From: Paenibacillus dendritiformis
Lineage (GTDB): Bacteria; Bacillota; Bacilli; Paenibacillales; Paenibacillaceae
DNA length: 64,000 nt
Direction: 5' to 3'
NCBI RefSeq assembly: GCF_021654795.1
Contig: NZ_AP025344.1
Span: 372,001 to 436,000 of the forward strand
Shown: in pieces, positions 45,048 through 52,645 of the stretch
How positions within the stretch are numbered: position 1 is the stretch's first letter
How the letters are laid out: every line of letters starts with the position of its first letter
Program-made: the position numbers and the translations under genes
The notes under the pieces: generated by a model
What the model saw: only the letters and a program-made list of their open reading frames with translations
The model's database searches: none
What the model was told of the DNA's origin: nothing

Positions 45048-45524
45048 CTACAGCTTCATGCCCATCCGGCTCTTGTAGCGCTTGATCAAAATTTGCGTCT
45101 CCACGCTCATAATGCCGGGAAGAGGATACAGCTTTTCCTGCAGAAATTGCTCCATCTCCCGGTTCGAAGCGAACAATCCATGCATATGAAGCTTGCTCGG
45201 GCCCGTCATATGATACAGGCTCGTCACGGAGGGCTCATTCGCTAATTGTTCTGCGACCTTCATCAAATGCTGGGGCTCCACCTCGACATTGAAAAACGCC
45301 GATACCCGGATGCCCAATTTTTCCGGATTAATGACGATCGTGAACTTCTCCAGCAGACCGTCTTCCATCATCGCCTGTACCCGGGCTTGGACGGCCACGC
45401 GGGACAGATTGACCTTCTTGGCCAGGTCGGTATACGAGAGCCGGCTGTTGCTGTGCAGCGCCGACAAAATCATCTTATCAATCTCATCAAGCGATGAAGC
45501 GGGGATATCGTCGAAAGAGAACAT
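45048..45524 (-). CDS. Lrp/AsnC-family transcriptional regulator
   Basis: The 158-aa protein has the Lrp helix-turn-helix at about 12-60 ([47 protein letters not shown]) and a C-terminal RAM ligand-binding domain ([42 protein letters not shown]). It starts 7 nt behind CAGGAGG. It is third in a unit with the TauE-like exporter and the DUF1634 protein, only 21 bp behind the latter, so it most likely regulates that exporter in response to an amino acid or sulfur compound. Confidence 0.92.
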   Translation of the reverse strand: MFSFDDIPASSLDEIDKMILSALHSNSRLSYTDLAKKVNLSRVAVQARVQAMMEDGLLEKFTIVINPEKLGIRVSAFFNVEVEPQHLMKVAEQLANEPSVTSLYHMTGPSKLHMHGLFASNREMEQFLQEKLYPLPGIMSVETQILIKRYKSRMGMKL

Positions 45525-45545
45525 GCGAACACCTCCTGAAGTTCG

Positions 45546-45920
45546 TTAACCAGCTCTGCCCAACGCCAGGCTTATCATCAGAATGACGAAGACGAGCGAT
45601 GTGATAGCGACGTACAGATAGTCTTTCTCTTTGGCAAAGACGAAAATCGAAATAAAAACCCGCACGACCGGGGTCATAATGAGAAGCAGCAAGCCGCCCA
45701 TCATAATCGCACAGGCTCTGCCGGCGGCGATACCTTGTATAATCGCCGTGACGGTGGTCGGATATTCGCCCTCCGGATAGCCGCTCACTCCCGTCACAAG
45801 GAACATGACAAGTCCGGTGACAATAACAGCCGCGCTCGTCAGGACGCCGATTCGCAAAAACGAGCTGACCGCGGCTTCGACATCAAGCATTTCCTTCTCT
45901 TTATCCTTTGGTTCGTTCAT
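45546..45920 (-). CDS. DUF1634 membrane protein
   Basis: The 124-aa protein has an acidic/basic head (MNEPKDKEKEMLDVEAAVSSFLRIGVLTSAAVIVTGLVMFLV) and three membrane helices. It matches the DUF1634 family, which is regularly encoded next to TauE/SafE exporters and is thought to be an accessory subunit. Its ATG overlaps the TauE stop (ATGA), giving translational coupling. Confidence 0.85.
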   Translation of the reverse strand: MNEPKDKEKEMLDVEAAVSSFLRIGVLTSAAVIVTGLVMFLVTGVSGYPEGEYPTTVTAIIQGIAAGRACAIMMGGLLLLIMTPVVRVFISIFVFAKEKDYLYVAITSLVFVILMISLALGRAG

Positions 45921-46756
45921 CCTTGACCACCTATCCCTTGTATAATCATTTGGATGGCGACGTAGGCCAGTATCGGTACGAACAGCTTGCGAATCGTTTT
46001 GTTTTTCAAACGCTGCATAATGCGCGTGCCCAGGGTGGCTCCGATCAAGACGCCGAGTGCGACCGGTGCGGAGATGACCGGATCGATGTCGCCGCGGAAC
46101 AGGTAGACGCCGGCACTGGCCGCCGCCGTTACACCCATCATCAGATTGCTCGTCGCGCTGGATACTTTCAGCGGCAGCTTCATGAACAGATCCATGGCCA
46201 TCACCTTGAAGCTCCCGCTGCCGATGCCAAGCAGGCCCGAGATGACGCCTGCGCCGTACATGACGCCGAAGCCGCCGTAAGGGTTGGCCACGGTATAGTG
46301 GACTTCCTGCTGAATCGCCTTGTCGTAATAATGGCTGTGCAGATTCAGCCTCGTCGCCAACGGATGGGGTTCGACTTCAGTCGGAAGGTCGGATTTGGCC
46401 TTTTTCAGCATGGCCAGGGCAGAGTACAGCAGCAGCAAGCCGAAGATAACATAGAGCCAGTCAGGAGCAATAATCGCTCCCAGAAAAGCTCCGGTAATAG
46501 CGCCTACCGTTGTCGCAATTTCAAGGAACATGCCGACGCGGAGGTTCGTAATCCGGTCCCTGATATAAGCGATGGCAGAGCCGCTGGACGTCGCGATGAC
46601 GGAAATAATGCTGGCTCCGATGGCATGATTGATGTCGACGCCGAAGAGCAGCGTCAATGCGGGAGTGACGATAATGCCGCCGCCGAGCCCAAGCACGGAT
46701 CCGACGATGCCGGCCAGGACGGAAATCAGCAGCATTTCAAAAGCAAAGAGAGTCAC
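45917..46756 (-). CDS. TauE/SafE (TSUP) family anion exporter
   Basis: The 279-aa protein has about eight helices in two inverted halves, each with the family pattern (VGSVLGLGGGIIVTPALTLLFG; VISGLLGIGSGSFKVMAMDLFMKLP). The start is GTG behind AAAGGAG. TSUP proteins move sulfite, sulfonates or other sulfur- or carbon-containing anions. It is the first gene of an operon with DUF1634 and an Lrp regulator. The A+T-rich dyad ATTATTTC/GAAATAAT at 46824-46847 lies in its upstream region and may be a regulator site. Confidence 0.9.
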   Translation of the reverse strand: MTLFAFEMLLISVLAGIVGSVLGLGGGIIVTPALTLLFGVDINHAIGASIISVIATSSGSAIAYIRDRITNLRVGMFLEIATTVGAITGAFLGAIIAPDWLYVIFGLLLLYSALAMLKKAKSDLPTEVEPHPLATRLNLHSHYYDKAIQQEVHYTVANPYGGFGVMYGAGVISGLLGIGSGSFKVMAMDLFMKLPLKVSSATSNLMMGVTAAASAGVYLFRGDIDPVISAPVALGVLIGATLGTRIMQRLKNKTIRKLFVPILAYVAIQMIIQGIGGQG

Positions 46757-47074
46757 GAACGCATCTCCTTTCTAAAATAGTAGAAACGGAGGCCAAGGAG
46801 AATTATTTTGTTTAATAACTAGAATTATTTCATCATTTCGAAATAATAACCCCTTGGATAGGTTTCGATGTGTACAAATATATCATATAATGGCTTCGAT
46901 TTGTTGGTAATATCGAAAAACAACTTTCTATTTTGGCAGAGTCTTGTTCGCGGTTCCAGCCGGAAGCGGCAAAAAAGCGGGGGAAGGGATTGAACAAATA
47001 CGTAAGGTTGTTTATCGTTAAGATCGTTAAAAAGTAATCTCCTTAATTTTAAAGAACGAGAACGGGAGGCCGTC
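46757..47074. other. Divergent intergenic region, tauE-like / mutY
   Basis: No gene is seen. An A+T-rich block holds the inverted repeat ATTATTTC (46824-46831) / GAAATAAT (46840-46847), a candidate Lrp-type site for the minus-strand operon. The mutY side has a standard GGGAGG ribosome binding site. Confidence 0.5.
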
Positions 47075-48190
47075 ATGAACGAACAAAAGCGTTATTTCAG
47101 CCGGGAGCTGCTGAATTGGTACCGGGCGAACCGGCGGGATTTGCCTTGGCGGCGCCATTCGAATCCGTATTATACATGGGTATCGGAAATTATGCTCCAG
47201 CAGACTCGCGTCGAGACCGTCAAGCCTTACTTCGAGCGCTTCATTGCTCTTTTCCCGACAGTCGAGGCGCTGGCCGAGGCACCGGAAGAAGAGGTGCTCA
47301 AGGCGTGGGAAGGGCTCGGTTACTACTCGCGAGCCCGCAATCTCCAAGCTGCCGCGCGTGAAGTCAAAGAGCAATACGGCGGCAGCATCCCGGACGACAA
47401 GGCCAAGGTCTCGGCCTTGAAAGGCATCGGGCCGTATACGGCGGGCGCGATTATGAGCATCGCGTTCAACCGGCCCGAGCCGGCCGTCGATGGCAATGTC
47501 ATGCGAGTGCTGTCGCGCTACTTCCGCCTGCATGACGACATCGCCAAGGCCGGCACCCGCGCGCATATGGAGCATCTGGCGCAGGAATTGATTCCGGAGG
47601 GCTGTGCCTCGGAATTCAACCAGGCCCTGATGGAGCTCGGCGCGCTCGTATGCACGCCGAAATCCCCGGCGTGCCTGCCATGCCCGGTCATGGAGCATTG
47701 TGCCGGGCGGATTGCCGGCGAGGAGCTGATGCTGCCGGTGAAGACGAAAGCGAAGCCGCCGAAGCCGGAGCTCCGCTATGCGGCTCTCGTGGAAGGCGCA
47801 GGGGAGCATGCGGGCAAGGTGCTGGCCCGCCAGCGCCCGGATGCCGGATTATTGGCGCGCATGTGGGAACTGCCCCATTTGCTGGCGCCAAAGACCGGAG
47901 GACTGCTTGACCTGCGCGAGGAAGAAGCGATGGAGGCGCTTCGGCAAGGGATGCAGTCGGAGGGTGTACGGTTGAAGCCGCTCCAGCATTGGACCGATGC
48001 CGAGCATACGTTCAGCCATATCCACTGGCAGATGCGCGTGTACCGCTGCGGAATAGAGGATGCCTCCCCGGCGATTGCCGGCGGCAAATATGCCTGGATC
48101 GGGCCGGAAGAGATGGAGCGGCTGGCATTTCCGAACTTATTTTTACGGCTATTGCATGCTTATTTCGCCGAGCAAAGACAGCACGGATAA
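47075..48190 (+). CDS. mutY: A/G-specific adenine DNA glycosylase
   Basis: The 371-aa protein removes adenine mispaired with 8-oxoguanine. It shows WVSEIMLQQTRVETVKPYFERF (catalytic Glu and minor-groove wedge region), the helix-hairpin-helix LKGIGPYTAGAI followed by PAVDGNVMRVLSRYF (catalytic Asp), and the 4Fe-4S ligand set C-X6-C-X2-C-X5-C in CTPKSPACLPCPVMEHC. The C-terminal ~150 residues form the NUDIX-like 8-oxoG reader (ELPHLLAP; HWTDAEHTFSHIHWQM). The ATG follows GGGAGG. Confidence 0.95.
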   Translation: MNEQKRYFSRELLNWYRANRRDLPWRRHSNPYYTWVSEIMLQQTRVETVKPYFERFIALFPTVEALAEAPEEEVLKAWEGLGYYSRARNLQAAAREVKEQYGGSIPDDKAKVSALKGIGPYTAGAIMSIAFNRPEPAVDGNVMRVLSRYFRLHDDIAKAGTRAHMEHLAQELIPEGCASEFNQALMELGALVCTPKSPACLPCPVMEHCAGRIAGEELMLPVKTKAKPPKPELRYAALVEGAGEHAGKVLARQRPDAGLLARMWELPHLLAPKTGGLLDLREEEAMEALRQGMQSEGVRLKPLQHWTDAEHTFSHIHWQMRVYRCGIEDASPAIAGGKYAWIGPEEMERLAFPNLFLRLLHAYFAEQRQHG

Positions 48191-48209
48191 CACTTCTGCG
48201 GCGTACCTA

Positions 48210-48218
48210 TGATATAAT
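48210..48218 (+). promoter_or_regulatory. def: Extended -10 promoter, probably for def
   Basis: TGATATAAT (48210-48218) is a perfect extended -10 (TG-N-TATAAT) just after mutY; a -35 is not obvious and is not required by this class. It lies upstream of the hairpin at 48231-48273. Confidence 0.45.
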
Positions 48219-48230
48219 AGACACCATTAT

Positions 48231-48273
48231 GAAAAGGCAGGCCGACGGCAGACGTCATCCTGCCTTTTCGATT
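48231..48273 (+). terminator. Hairpin between mutY and def
   Basis: GAAAAGGCAG (48231-48240) pairs with CTGCCTTTTC (48260-48269) and is followed by GATTT. It ends mutY transcripts. Because a promoter motif precedes it, it may also lie in the def leader. Confidence 0.7.
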
Positions 48274-48294
48274 TGAAATGAGGGAAGTGTATTC

Positions 48295-48810
48295 ATGGCT
48301 CAACGAGAAATCCTTCCTTTTGGGGATCCGATACTGCGAAAAAGATGCCGTCCTGTTACTGAAGTGAATAATCGGATTTTGGCCTTGCTCGATGATTTGA
48401 AAGATACCCTCTATGCACGCCCCGGCAGAGCCGGACTGGCCGCGCCGCAAATCGGCGTGCTGCGGCGCGTACTCGTCATGGATTGCGGCGAAGGCCTGAT
48501 AGAATTAATTAACCCCCACCTGCTGGAGGCCGAGGGGGAAGCAGACGGAATGGAAGCGTGCCTATCCTATCCGGGATATTACGGCCGCGTCAAGCGCTAC
48601 CAATACGTGAAAATCAGCAGCATGGATCGCAACGGAGATACATTCACGCTGGAAGGAGAAAACCTCCTTGCCCGCTGCATTCAGCATGAGATGGACCATC
48701 TGGACGGCAAGCTGTTCATCGACCGCGTGACCGACAGCCATCTTGTCCATGAAGCTACCCGCCAATATGTCCCGCTGCTCGACGTGATTCGCCTCTCGAA
48801 CGGCCAATAA
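48295..48810 (+). CDS. def: Peptide deformylase
   Basis: The 171-aa metalloenzyme removes the formyl group from nascent proteins. The three motifs are RAGLAAPQIG (47-54), EACLSYPG (87-94, normally EGCLS) with the metal ligand Cys89, and QHEMDHLDG (130-138) with the ligands His131 and His135 and the catalytic Glu132. The Gly-to-Ala change in motif 2 is conservative. Short length and sequence suit a Bacillus Def/DefB-like enzyme. A second deformylase probably exists elsewhere; def is not next to fmt here. Confidence 0.94.
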   Translation: MAQREILPFGDPILRKRCRPVTEVNNRILALLDDLKDTLYARPGRAGLAAPQIGVLRRVLVMDCGEGLIELINPHLLEAEGEADGMEACLSYPGYYGRVKRYQYVKISSMDRNGDTFTLEGENLLARCIQHEMDHLDGKLFIDRVTDSHLVHEATRQYVPLLDVIRLSNGQ

Positions 48811-48960
48811 TAACTGCACGGAGGGCACTATGGACTAACAGCAAGTGTAGAAATAGTAACCTTACCAGTATGATAATGTAGCGGATAGTGGAGTTAAAGG
48901 TTGGGGATAGTGGTAGAACCTGAATGGAAGGACGCCGTACAGGGGCCAAGGGGTTCAAGT

Positions 48961-48999
48961 CCTTTTGGTCATTATCCCATTCGCTCATAAAAAAGGGCA
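48961..48999 (+). repeat. Copy of the dispersed repeat
   Basis: TTTTGGTCATTATCCCATTC is followed by GCTCATAAAAAAGGG and a GCGACAC tail like the 5.5-kb array. A weaker reverse fragment (CACTATCCCC on the minus strand) lies at about 48895-48912. Confidence 0.7.
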
Positions 49000-49050
49000 C
49001 AACAGCGACACCGCAGTTCCTACTCCCTCACAACTACGCCAGTCACAACG

Positions 49051-49262
49051 ATGCAACCAGTCACGTTAACCGCGTGCCACTTGATGCAACCAGTCACGTT
49101 AACCGCGTGCCACTTGATGCAACCAGTCACGTTAACCGCGTGCCACTTGATGCAACCAGTCACATTAACCGCGTGCCACTTGATGCAACTAGACACGTTA
49201 ACCGCGTGCCACCCGATGGAACCAGTCACGTTATCCGTGTGCGACCCGATGGAACCAGTCAC
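49051..49262 (+). repeat. 33-bp tandem repeat, six full units and a partial one
   Basis: Units start at 49051, 49084, 49117, 49150, 49183, 49216 and 49249. The first three are identical, unit 4 has one change, and units 5-7 drift progressively. Each full unit contains CACGTTAACCGCGTG, in which CACG and CGTG form a small dyad, with ATGCAACCAGT ahead and CCACTTG behind. There are no spacers. Confidence 0.9.
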
Positions 49263-49711
49263 CGCCATACGAGCGCCGCACGGTGCTTGCAGGCACCGTC
49301 AAATCGGGCTACACAAGATGCATGCAGTCGCCGCGATGCACAATTTCGTAACGCCCGAAAAAATAGGTCCACCCTAAATAACAGATAGTTTTTAAAAGAA
49401 AACACGCCATTATTCACACCGAAGATTCAACACCGACAACCGATCTCCCTTAGCACGTCAAGCGACCAGACCAGAGGTGACGGTAGAGTCGAGTGTTGAT
49501 TAGACTCGAAAAGTAGTCCGGCCAGGTCAACACAGTGAGTATTAGTCATGGAAGAACTCCCCGCTGCGCAGAGACGCAAAATATATCAGGCAAGGGGCGC
49601 GTGAGGCTGTCCGATAGTTGAAGATGTTCATCCCTGTAAAAGGTCTTATTCTGAGTGAATAATAGACGGGCGTTACACTCATGTGCCTAGTTTCATTACG
49701 TCGTCATCTGT

Positions 49712-50659
49712 CTATGCAGCAGAAATTACATAAGAAGTATTCGAAGCGCTCGCGTCCCGGAACGACAAACATGAGCGCAATAAATAGACCCACGGCGATG
49801 ATCCGCAAGCTGCGGCATTATGGCGGAAACAGAACTCATCCAGATACAATTGAAGGTATGAAGACCCGATTCCGTGATACGTACGATTCATCCACTGCCA
49901 GGCACGCTTGAAGGTCTGGCACAGATATCTGTTCCGCTTGGCTTGAAAGTAATAGCGAATAATCGAGACGGAAGAATCGCTTTGAGTATGAACCTTAGCG
50001 AATTCGTCAGAAGCTATGCGCAAAAGTGACTTGCCAGAGCAATGCGATCGGTCAACGATCTTCATCTTGAGCCTCCGGTTCAAGGCGCTCTCTTCTTCCA
50101 TTTCGGTACCAGAAGCCGGATTGGTGTAGGCATCTGAACCGGCGGGCCCCGTCCGGCTAGATTCAGCGACAATGATCGGGCACTCTCGTTCATGGAGAAG
50201 AATAGGGGAAGAATAGGGACGGCCATAGAAAGCCACGATGCCATGAACCTCTCCTGACAACGGCTCGGCGGTATCGGCACGGTTAATGGCTTTTCGAATC
50301 TTATGGAGCATGGACCAAGCCGTCTTATATGTCACTTGAATGAGCGCACGGAGTTCAACCGCATTGAAAGTTAAGTCGGTACGGGAGACGAGCCAGATTG
50401 CCGTCAGCCACTTCCACAGCGGCGTACGGCTTCCCTCAATTATCGTTCCTGCTATAAGCGAGGTTTGATGACGACAGGCCCGACAGTCATACAATGGCAG
50501 CCGCCGCGTCTTGATAACATAAGCCTCGCCATGATGGCAGCGGGGGCAAGTATAGCCATTAGGCCATTTCATACGAAACAAAAAAGAGTGGCACTCGGCT
50601 TCATTATGTAACAGCTGCAGCAGTTCTTCCACGTTCTCGATCGACTCCCAGGCCCTCAT
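49712..50659 (-). CDS. Degenerate IS1595/ISXO2-type transposase-like protein with SOS-type promoter
   Basis: The ATG of MRAWESIENVEEL lies 7 nt behind GGAGGAGGG; the longer frame begins in that site. The 315-aa protein keeps the ISXO2 N-terminal zinc ribbon (Cys38, 41, 59, 62), GTIIEGSRTPLWKWLTAIWL and YKTAWSMLHKIRKAI, and the C-terminal motif YLDEFCFRHN (272-281). Where active members have 'VEVDE-YVGG' with the first catalytic Asp, it reads SGEVHGIVAFYGRP (135-148), so that Asp is absent. No flanking inverted repeats were found. A strong promoter with a LexA box precedes it. It may be a domesticated DNA-binding protein rather than a mobile element. Confidence 0.8.
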   Translation of the reverse strand: MRAWESIENVEELLQLLHNEAECHSFLFRMKWPNGYTCPRCHHGEAYVIKTRRLPLYDCRACRHQTSLIAGTIIEGSRTPLWKWLTAIWLVSRTDLTFNAVELRALIQVTYKTAWSMLHKIRKAINRADTAEPLSGEVHGIVAFYGRPYSSPILLHERECPIIVAESSRTGPAGSDAYTNPASGTEMEEESALNRRLKMKIVDRSHCSGKSLLRIASDEFAKVHTQSDSSVSIIRYYFQAKRNRYLCQTFKRAWQWMNRTYHGIGSSYLQLYLDEFCFRHNAAACGSSPWVYLLRSCLSFRDASASNTSYVISAA

Positions 50660-50688
50660 ACCGCTTCCCTCCTCCAAAAGAAATATAG

Positions 50689-50700
50689 GAACGTATATTC
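50689..50700 (-). promoter_or_regulatory. Second, weaker LexA-like box
   Basis: Plus-strand GAACGTATATTC matches GAAC-N4-GTTC with one mismatch. It lies just downstream of the predicted start of transcription and 15 bp from the main LexA box edge. Confidence 0.45.
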
Positions 50701-50707
50701 TGCTTTT

Positions 50708-50736
50708 AGTATATCGAACTAATGTTCTTATTTCAA
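50708..50736 (-). promoter_or_regulatory. Promoter of the transposase-like gene
   Basis: On the minus strand TTGAAA (50736-50731), a 17-nt spacer and TATACT (50713-50708) form a near-consensus sigma-A promoter 49 bp before the ATG. Confidence 0.75.
50715..50728 (-). promoter_or_regulatory. LexA (DinR) box in the promoter spacer
   Basis: CGAACTAATGTTCT (plus strand) fits the Gram-positive LexA site CGAAC-N4-GTTCG, with both half sites GAAC/GTTC intact. It fills the spacer between -35 and -10, the position from which LexA blocks RNA polymerase. Confidence 0.7.
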
Positions 50737-50904
50737 GTGTTTATTTGAAAATTAATCCAATAACTTTTCTTTGCCCGCTCATACTATATCCTCAGAATTT
50801 TGCGAAGGATTTAAAACAGTAAATAAAAGTCTTTCTCAGATCAAAAGGTGTACGGTACTTTTTTGGACAACAAACCTGCTTTTTTGAAGCAATGGCTTTC
50901 TATT

Positions 50905-50972
50905 ACCTTTGGGCCAATATCCCATTGAGTCAGCTTGAGCGGATGGGATAATGATGAAAAGGACCTAATCAT
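50905..50972. repeat. Head-to-head pair of the dispersed repeat
   Basis: A direct copy (TTTGGGCCAATATCCCATTG, then AGTCAGC) is followed at once by a reverse copy (minus strand TTTTCATCATTATCCCATCC, then GCTCAAGC). The RNA could fold into a long imperfect hairpin. Confidence 0.7.
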
Positions 50973-51034
50973 AGTGGCTGCTTGCTTCGACAAGAGATGA
51001 CTCTGTCAATAATGGGCACAAGGAGAAGACCCGG

Positions 51035-51205
51035 AAGTGAGCAAGCTTGAGAATGGTAGCGAGCAAGAGTGAGGATAGCGAAGTGAGTACTAGACAGGAT
51101 AGTGGAAGCGGGGAATCATCTGGGCAGCAGGGATGGGCACTAGACAGGAGAGCGAAGGTGCGTATTAGTCTTGCTAGCCGAGGTGAGAACAGGACAGTAG
51201 TGGAA
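51035..51205 (+). repeat. Degenerate short tandem-like repeats
   Basis: Related segments recur about every 22-27 bp, for example GTGAGTACTAGACAGGATAG, TGGGCACTAGACAGGAGAG and GTGAGAACAGGACAGTAG. Conservation is low. Confidence 0.4.
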
Positions 51206-51272
51206 AATGAGCAATGGCAGGATGACGGGAGCAAGCGGTCCCGAGGAAAGAAGGCTCCCGAGAAAGCGGCGT

Positions 51273-51300
51273 AAAAAACCGGAGGTAATGAGGCCTCCGG
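51273..51300 (-). terminator. Terminator of the formylglycine-generating enzyme gene
   Basis: On the minus strand CCGGAGG and CCTCCGG (51300-51294 with 51285-51279) form the stem, followed by TTTTTT. Confidence 0.85.
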
Positions 51301-51383
51301 GTCTTGGCTATTGGGTATTGGGTCTGGTCTGCCTCTCCGTGATGGCAAGATCTCTTGGGCGGAAAGGCATTGGGTAGCGTTGG

Positions 51384-52505
51384 CTAGTTGGCGTCGGCTG
51401 CGCAGCGGAAGCCGAGGTTGCCGGTGGAGCTGTCGGGAGTGTTTTTGCTCCGTGCGCCGACGCGGTAGCGGTTGCAGTATGATTTGTGGCATAGGTAGGA
51501 ACCGCCTTTCATCACGCGTTCCGTACCTGTCTGCGGTCCGCGGGGCTGAACGGCCGGGCCGCGCTCGTCCGGGTTGGCGGTGAACCAATCCGCGCACCAT
51601 TCCCATACGTTGCCGGCGACGTTGTACAGTCCGTAGCCGTTCGGCTCGAAGGCGTCGACGGGAGCGGTGCCGATGTATCCGTCGCTGGCGTTGTTTTTGA
51701 CGGGGAATTTGCCCTGCCATATGTTACAGCGATGCTTTCCGTCCGGCTTCAGCAGGTCGCCCCAAGGGTAGCGTCTGCGCTCCAGTCCGCCGCGGGCGGC
51801 GAACTCCCACTCGCTCTCGGTGGGGAGGCGTGTGCCAGCCCATTCGCAGTAGGCCTGGGCATCATGCCATGACACGTGGATGACGGGGTGGTCCATCCGT
51901 TCGGCGACGCTGCTGCCGGGGCCTTCCGGGCGGTGCCAGCAGGCCTGTCGGACGCCAAGCCACCAGGGCGTTCCCTGCGGGCGGCCGATAATGTGGTCCT
52001 CTTCCAGATCGGGAGCAAGCAGATGGAAGACGTAGGACCAGCCGAAGCGCTCCGCTTCGGTTATATAACCCGTCGCCGCGACGAAGCGGGCGAATTCTTC
52101 ATTGGTGACGGCGTAAGGAGCAATCCGGAAGGGGCCAACCGTGACTTCCCGGATCGGCCCTTCTCCGTCTGCCGGAAATGCTTCGGCATCCTCCGAGCCC
52201 ATGGCGAAAGTCCCGCCTTCCAGGAGGATGAAGCTGTCAAGGGACGGGCGAGACGGAGCGCCTCCGTCTAGGTTGGCCAGCAGCTGCCGTGCGGCCTGGG
52301 CTTGGATAGACTCGTCCGGCGGGACGGGAGCCGCAGTATTGTCCAGGCCCTTCGAAGAAGTGGATGCCTGGAGTCCGGAGCCATCGGGGCCGGCTGGCCC
52401 GCTTAGGCGATCTTCGGCTGCCGGTTCTGCCGAGAGGGAGGTGCCGCGCGCTGCGGCGCAGCAAGGCCGCGGCGGATCGTCCGGTTGTTGGTTGATGTAA
52501 GTCAT
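51384..52505 (-). CDS. Formylglycine-generating enzyme (SUMF1 family)
   Basis: The 373-aa protein contains the whole FGE-sulfatase domain (LEGGTFAMGSED; YAVTNEEFARFVAATGY; HPVIHVSWHDAQAYCEWAG; RLPTESEWEFAARGG; NVWEWCADWF). The C-terminal active site has both redox Cys residues, Cys339 and Cys344 in GGSYLCHKSYCNRYR, followed by RSKNTPDSSTGNLGFRC. Both mark a true copper-dependent FGE, which oxidises the Cys of a sulfatase CxPxR motif to formylglycine, rather than a paralogue. The first ~80 residues are low-complexity, Pro/Ser/Ala-rich and look disordered. The ATG follows AAGGAGG. A Cys-type sulfatase gene 3 kb away is the probable client. Confidence 0.92.
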   Translation of the reverse strand: MTYINQQPDDPPRPCCAAARGTSLSAEPAAEDRLSGPAGPDGSGLQASTSSKGLDNTAAPVPPDESIQAQAARQLLANLDGGAPSRPSLDSFILLEGGTFAMGSEDAEAFPADGEGPIREVTVGPFRIAPYAVTNEEFARFVAATGYITEAERFGWSYVFHLLAPDLEEDHIIGRPQGTPWWLGVRQACWHRPEGPGSSVAERMDHPVIHVSWHDAQAYCEWAGTRLPTESEWEFAARGGLERRRYPWGDLLKPDGKHRCNIWQGKFPVKNNASDGYIGTAPVDAFEPNGYGLYNVAGNVWEWCADWFTANPDERGPAVQPRGPQTGTERVMKGGSYLCHKSYCNRYRVGARSKNTPDSSTGNLGFRCAADAN

Positions 52506-52645
52506 CGTGATCGCCTCCTTGGCTCAGATAGAATCGCTCGGACAATACGATTGTAGATGATATTAAACGCACATCTATCGTGTTCAGAATTGTACGCTGC
52601 TGCGGGCTTCGTGTATGCGATGTTGCGCTCAAGGCTTAAAGGTTG

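Larger units (their letters stand above)
48811..49711. other. Long non-coding stretch with repeats
   Basis: No gene is supported. It contains a copy of the dispersed repeat (48961), the 33-bp tandem array (49051-49262) and a G+C-balanced stretch with several short pairings (49480-49640) that could be a structured RNA. All three forward frames through the array are open because 33 is a multiple of three, which is not evidence for coding. Confidence 0.6.
50737..51272. other. Non-coding stretch with repeat debris
   Basis: No gene is supported between the transposase-like promoter and the terminator of the formylglycine-generating enzyme gene. It holds an inverted pair of the dispersed repeat (50905-50972) and a set of degenerate GTGAG..CTAGACAGGA-like repeats (51035-51205). 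Confidence 0.5.

Noticed and set aside
48830..48838. Two-codon ORF ATG-GAC-TAA behind GGAGGG
   Set aside because: Too short to judge; probably chance or the stub of a lost gene start.
49051..49262. CRISPR array
   Set aside because: The units are contiguous without spacers, diverge gradually to one side, and no cas genes are near.
48924..49388. Repeat protein (DATSHVNRVPL) encoded by the 33-bp array
   Set aside because: All three forward frames are open because the unit is 33 bp, there is no ribosome binding site, and the ORF starts inside a dispersed-repeat copy.
51047..51274. 75-codon ORF before the FGE terminator
   Set aside because: Low-complexity Ser/Arg/Lys product from degenerate repeats, no start signal, and it runs into the hairpin region of the opposite gene.
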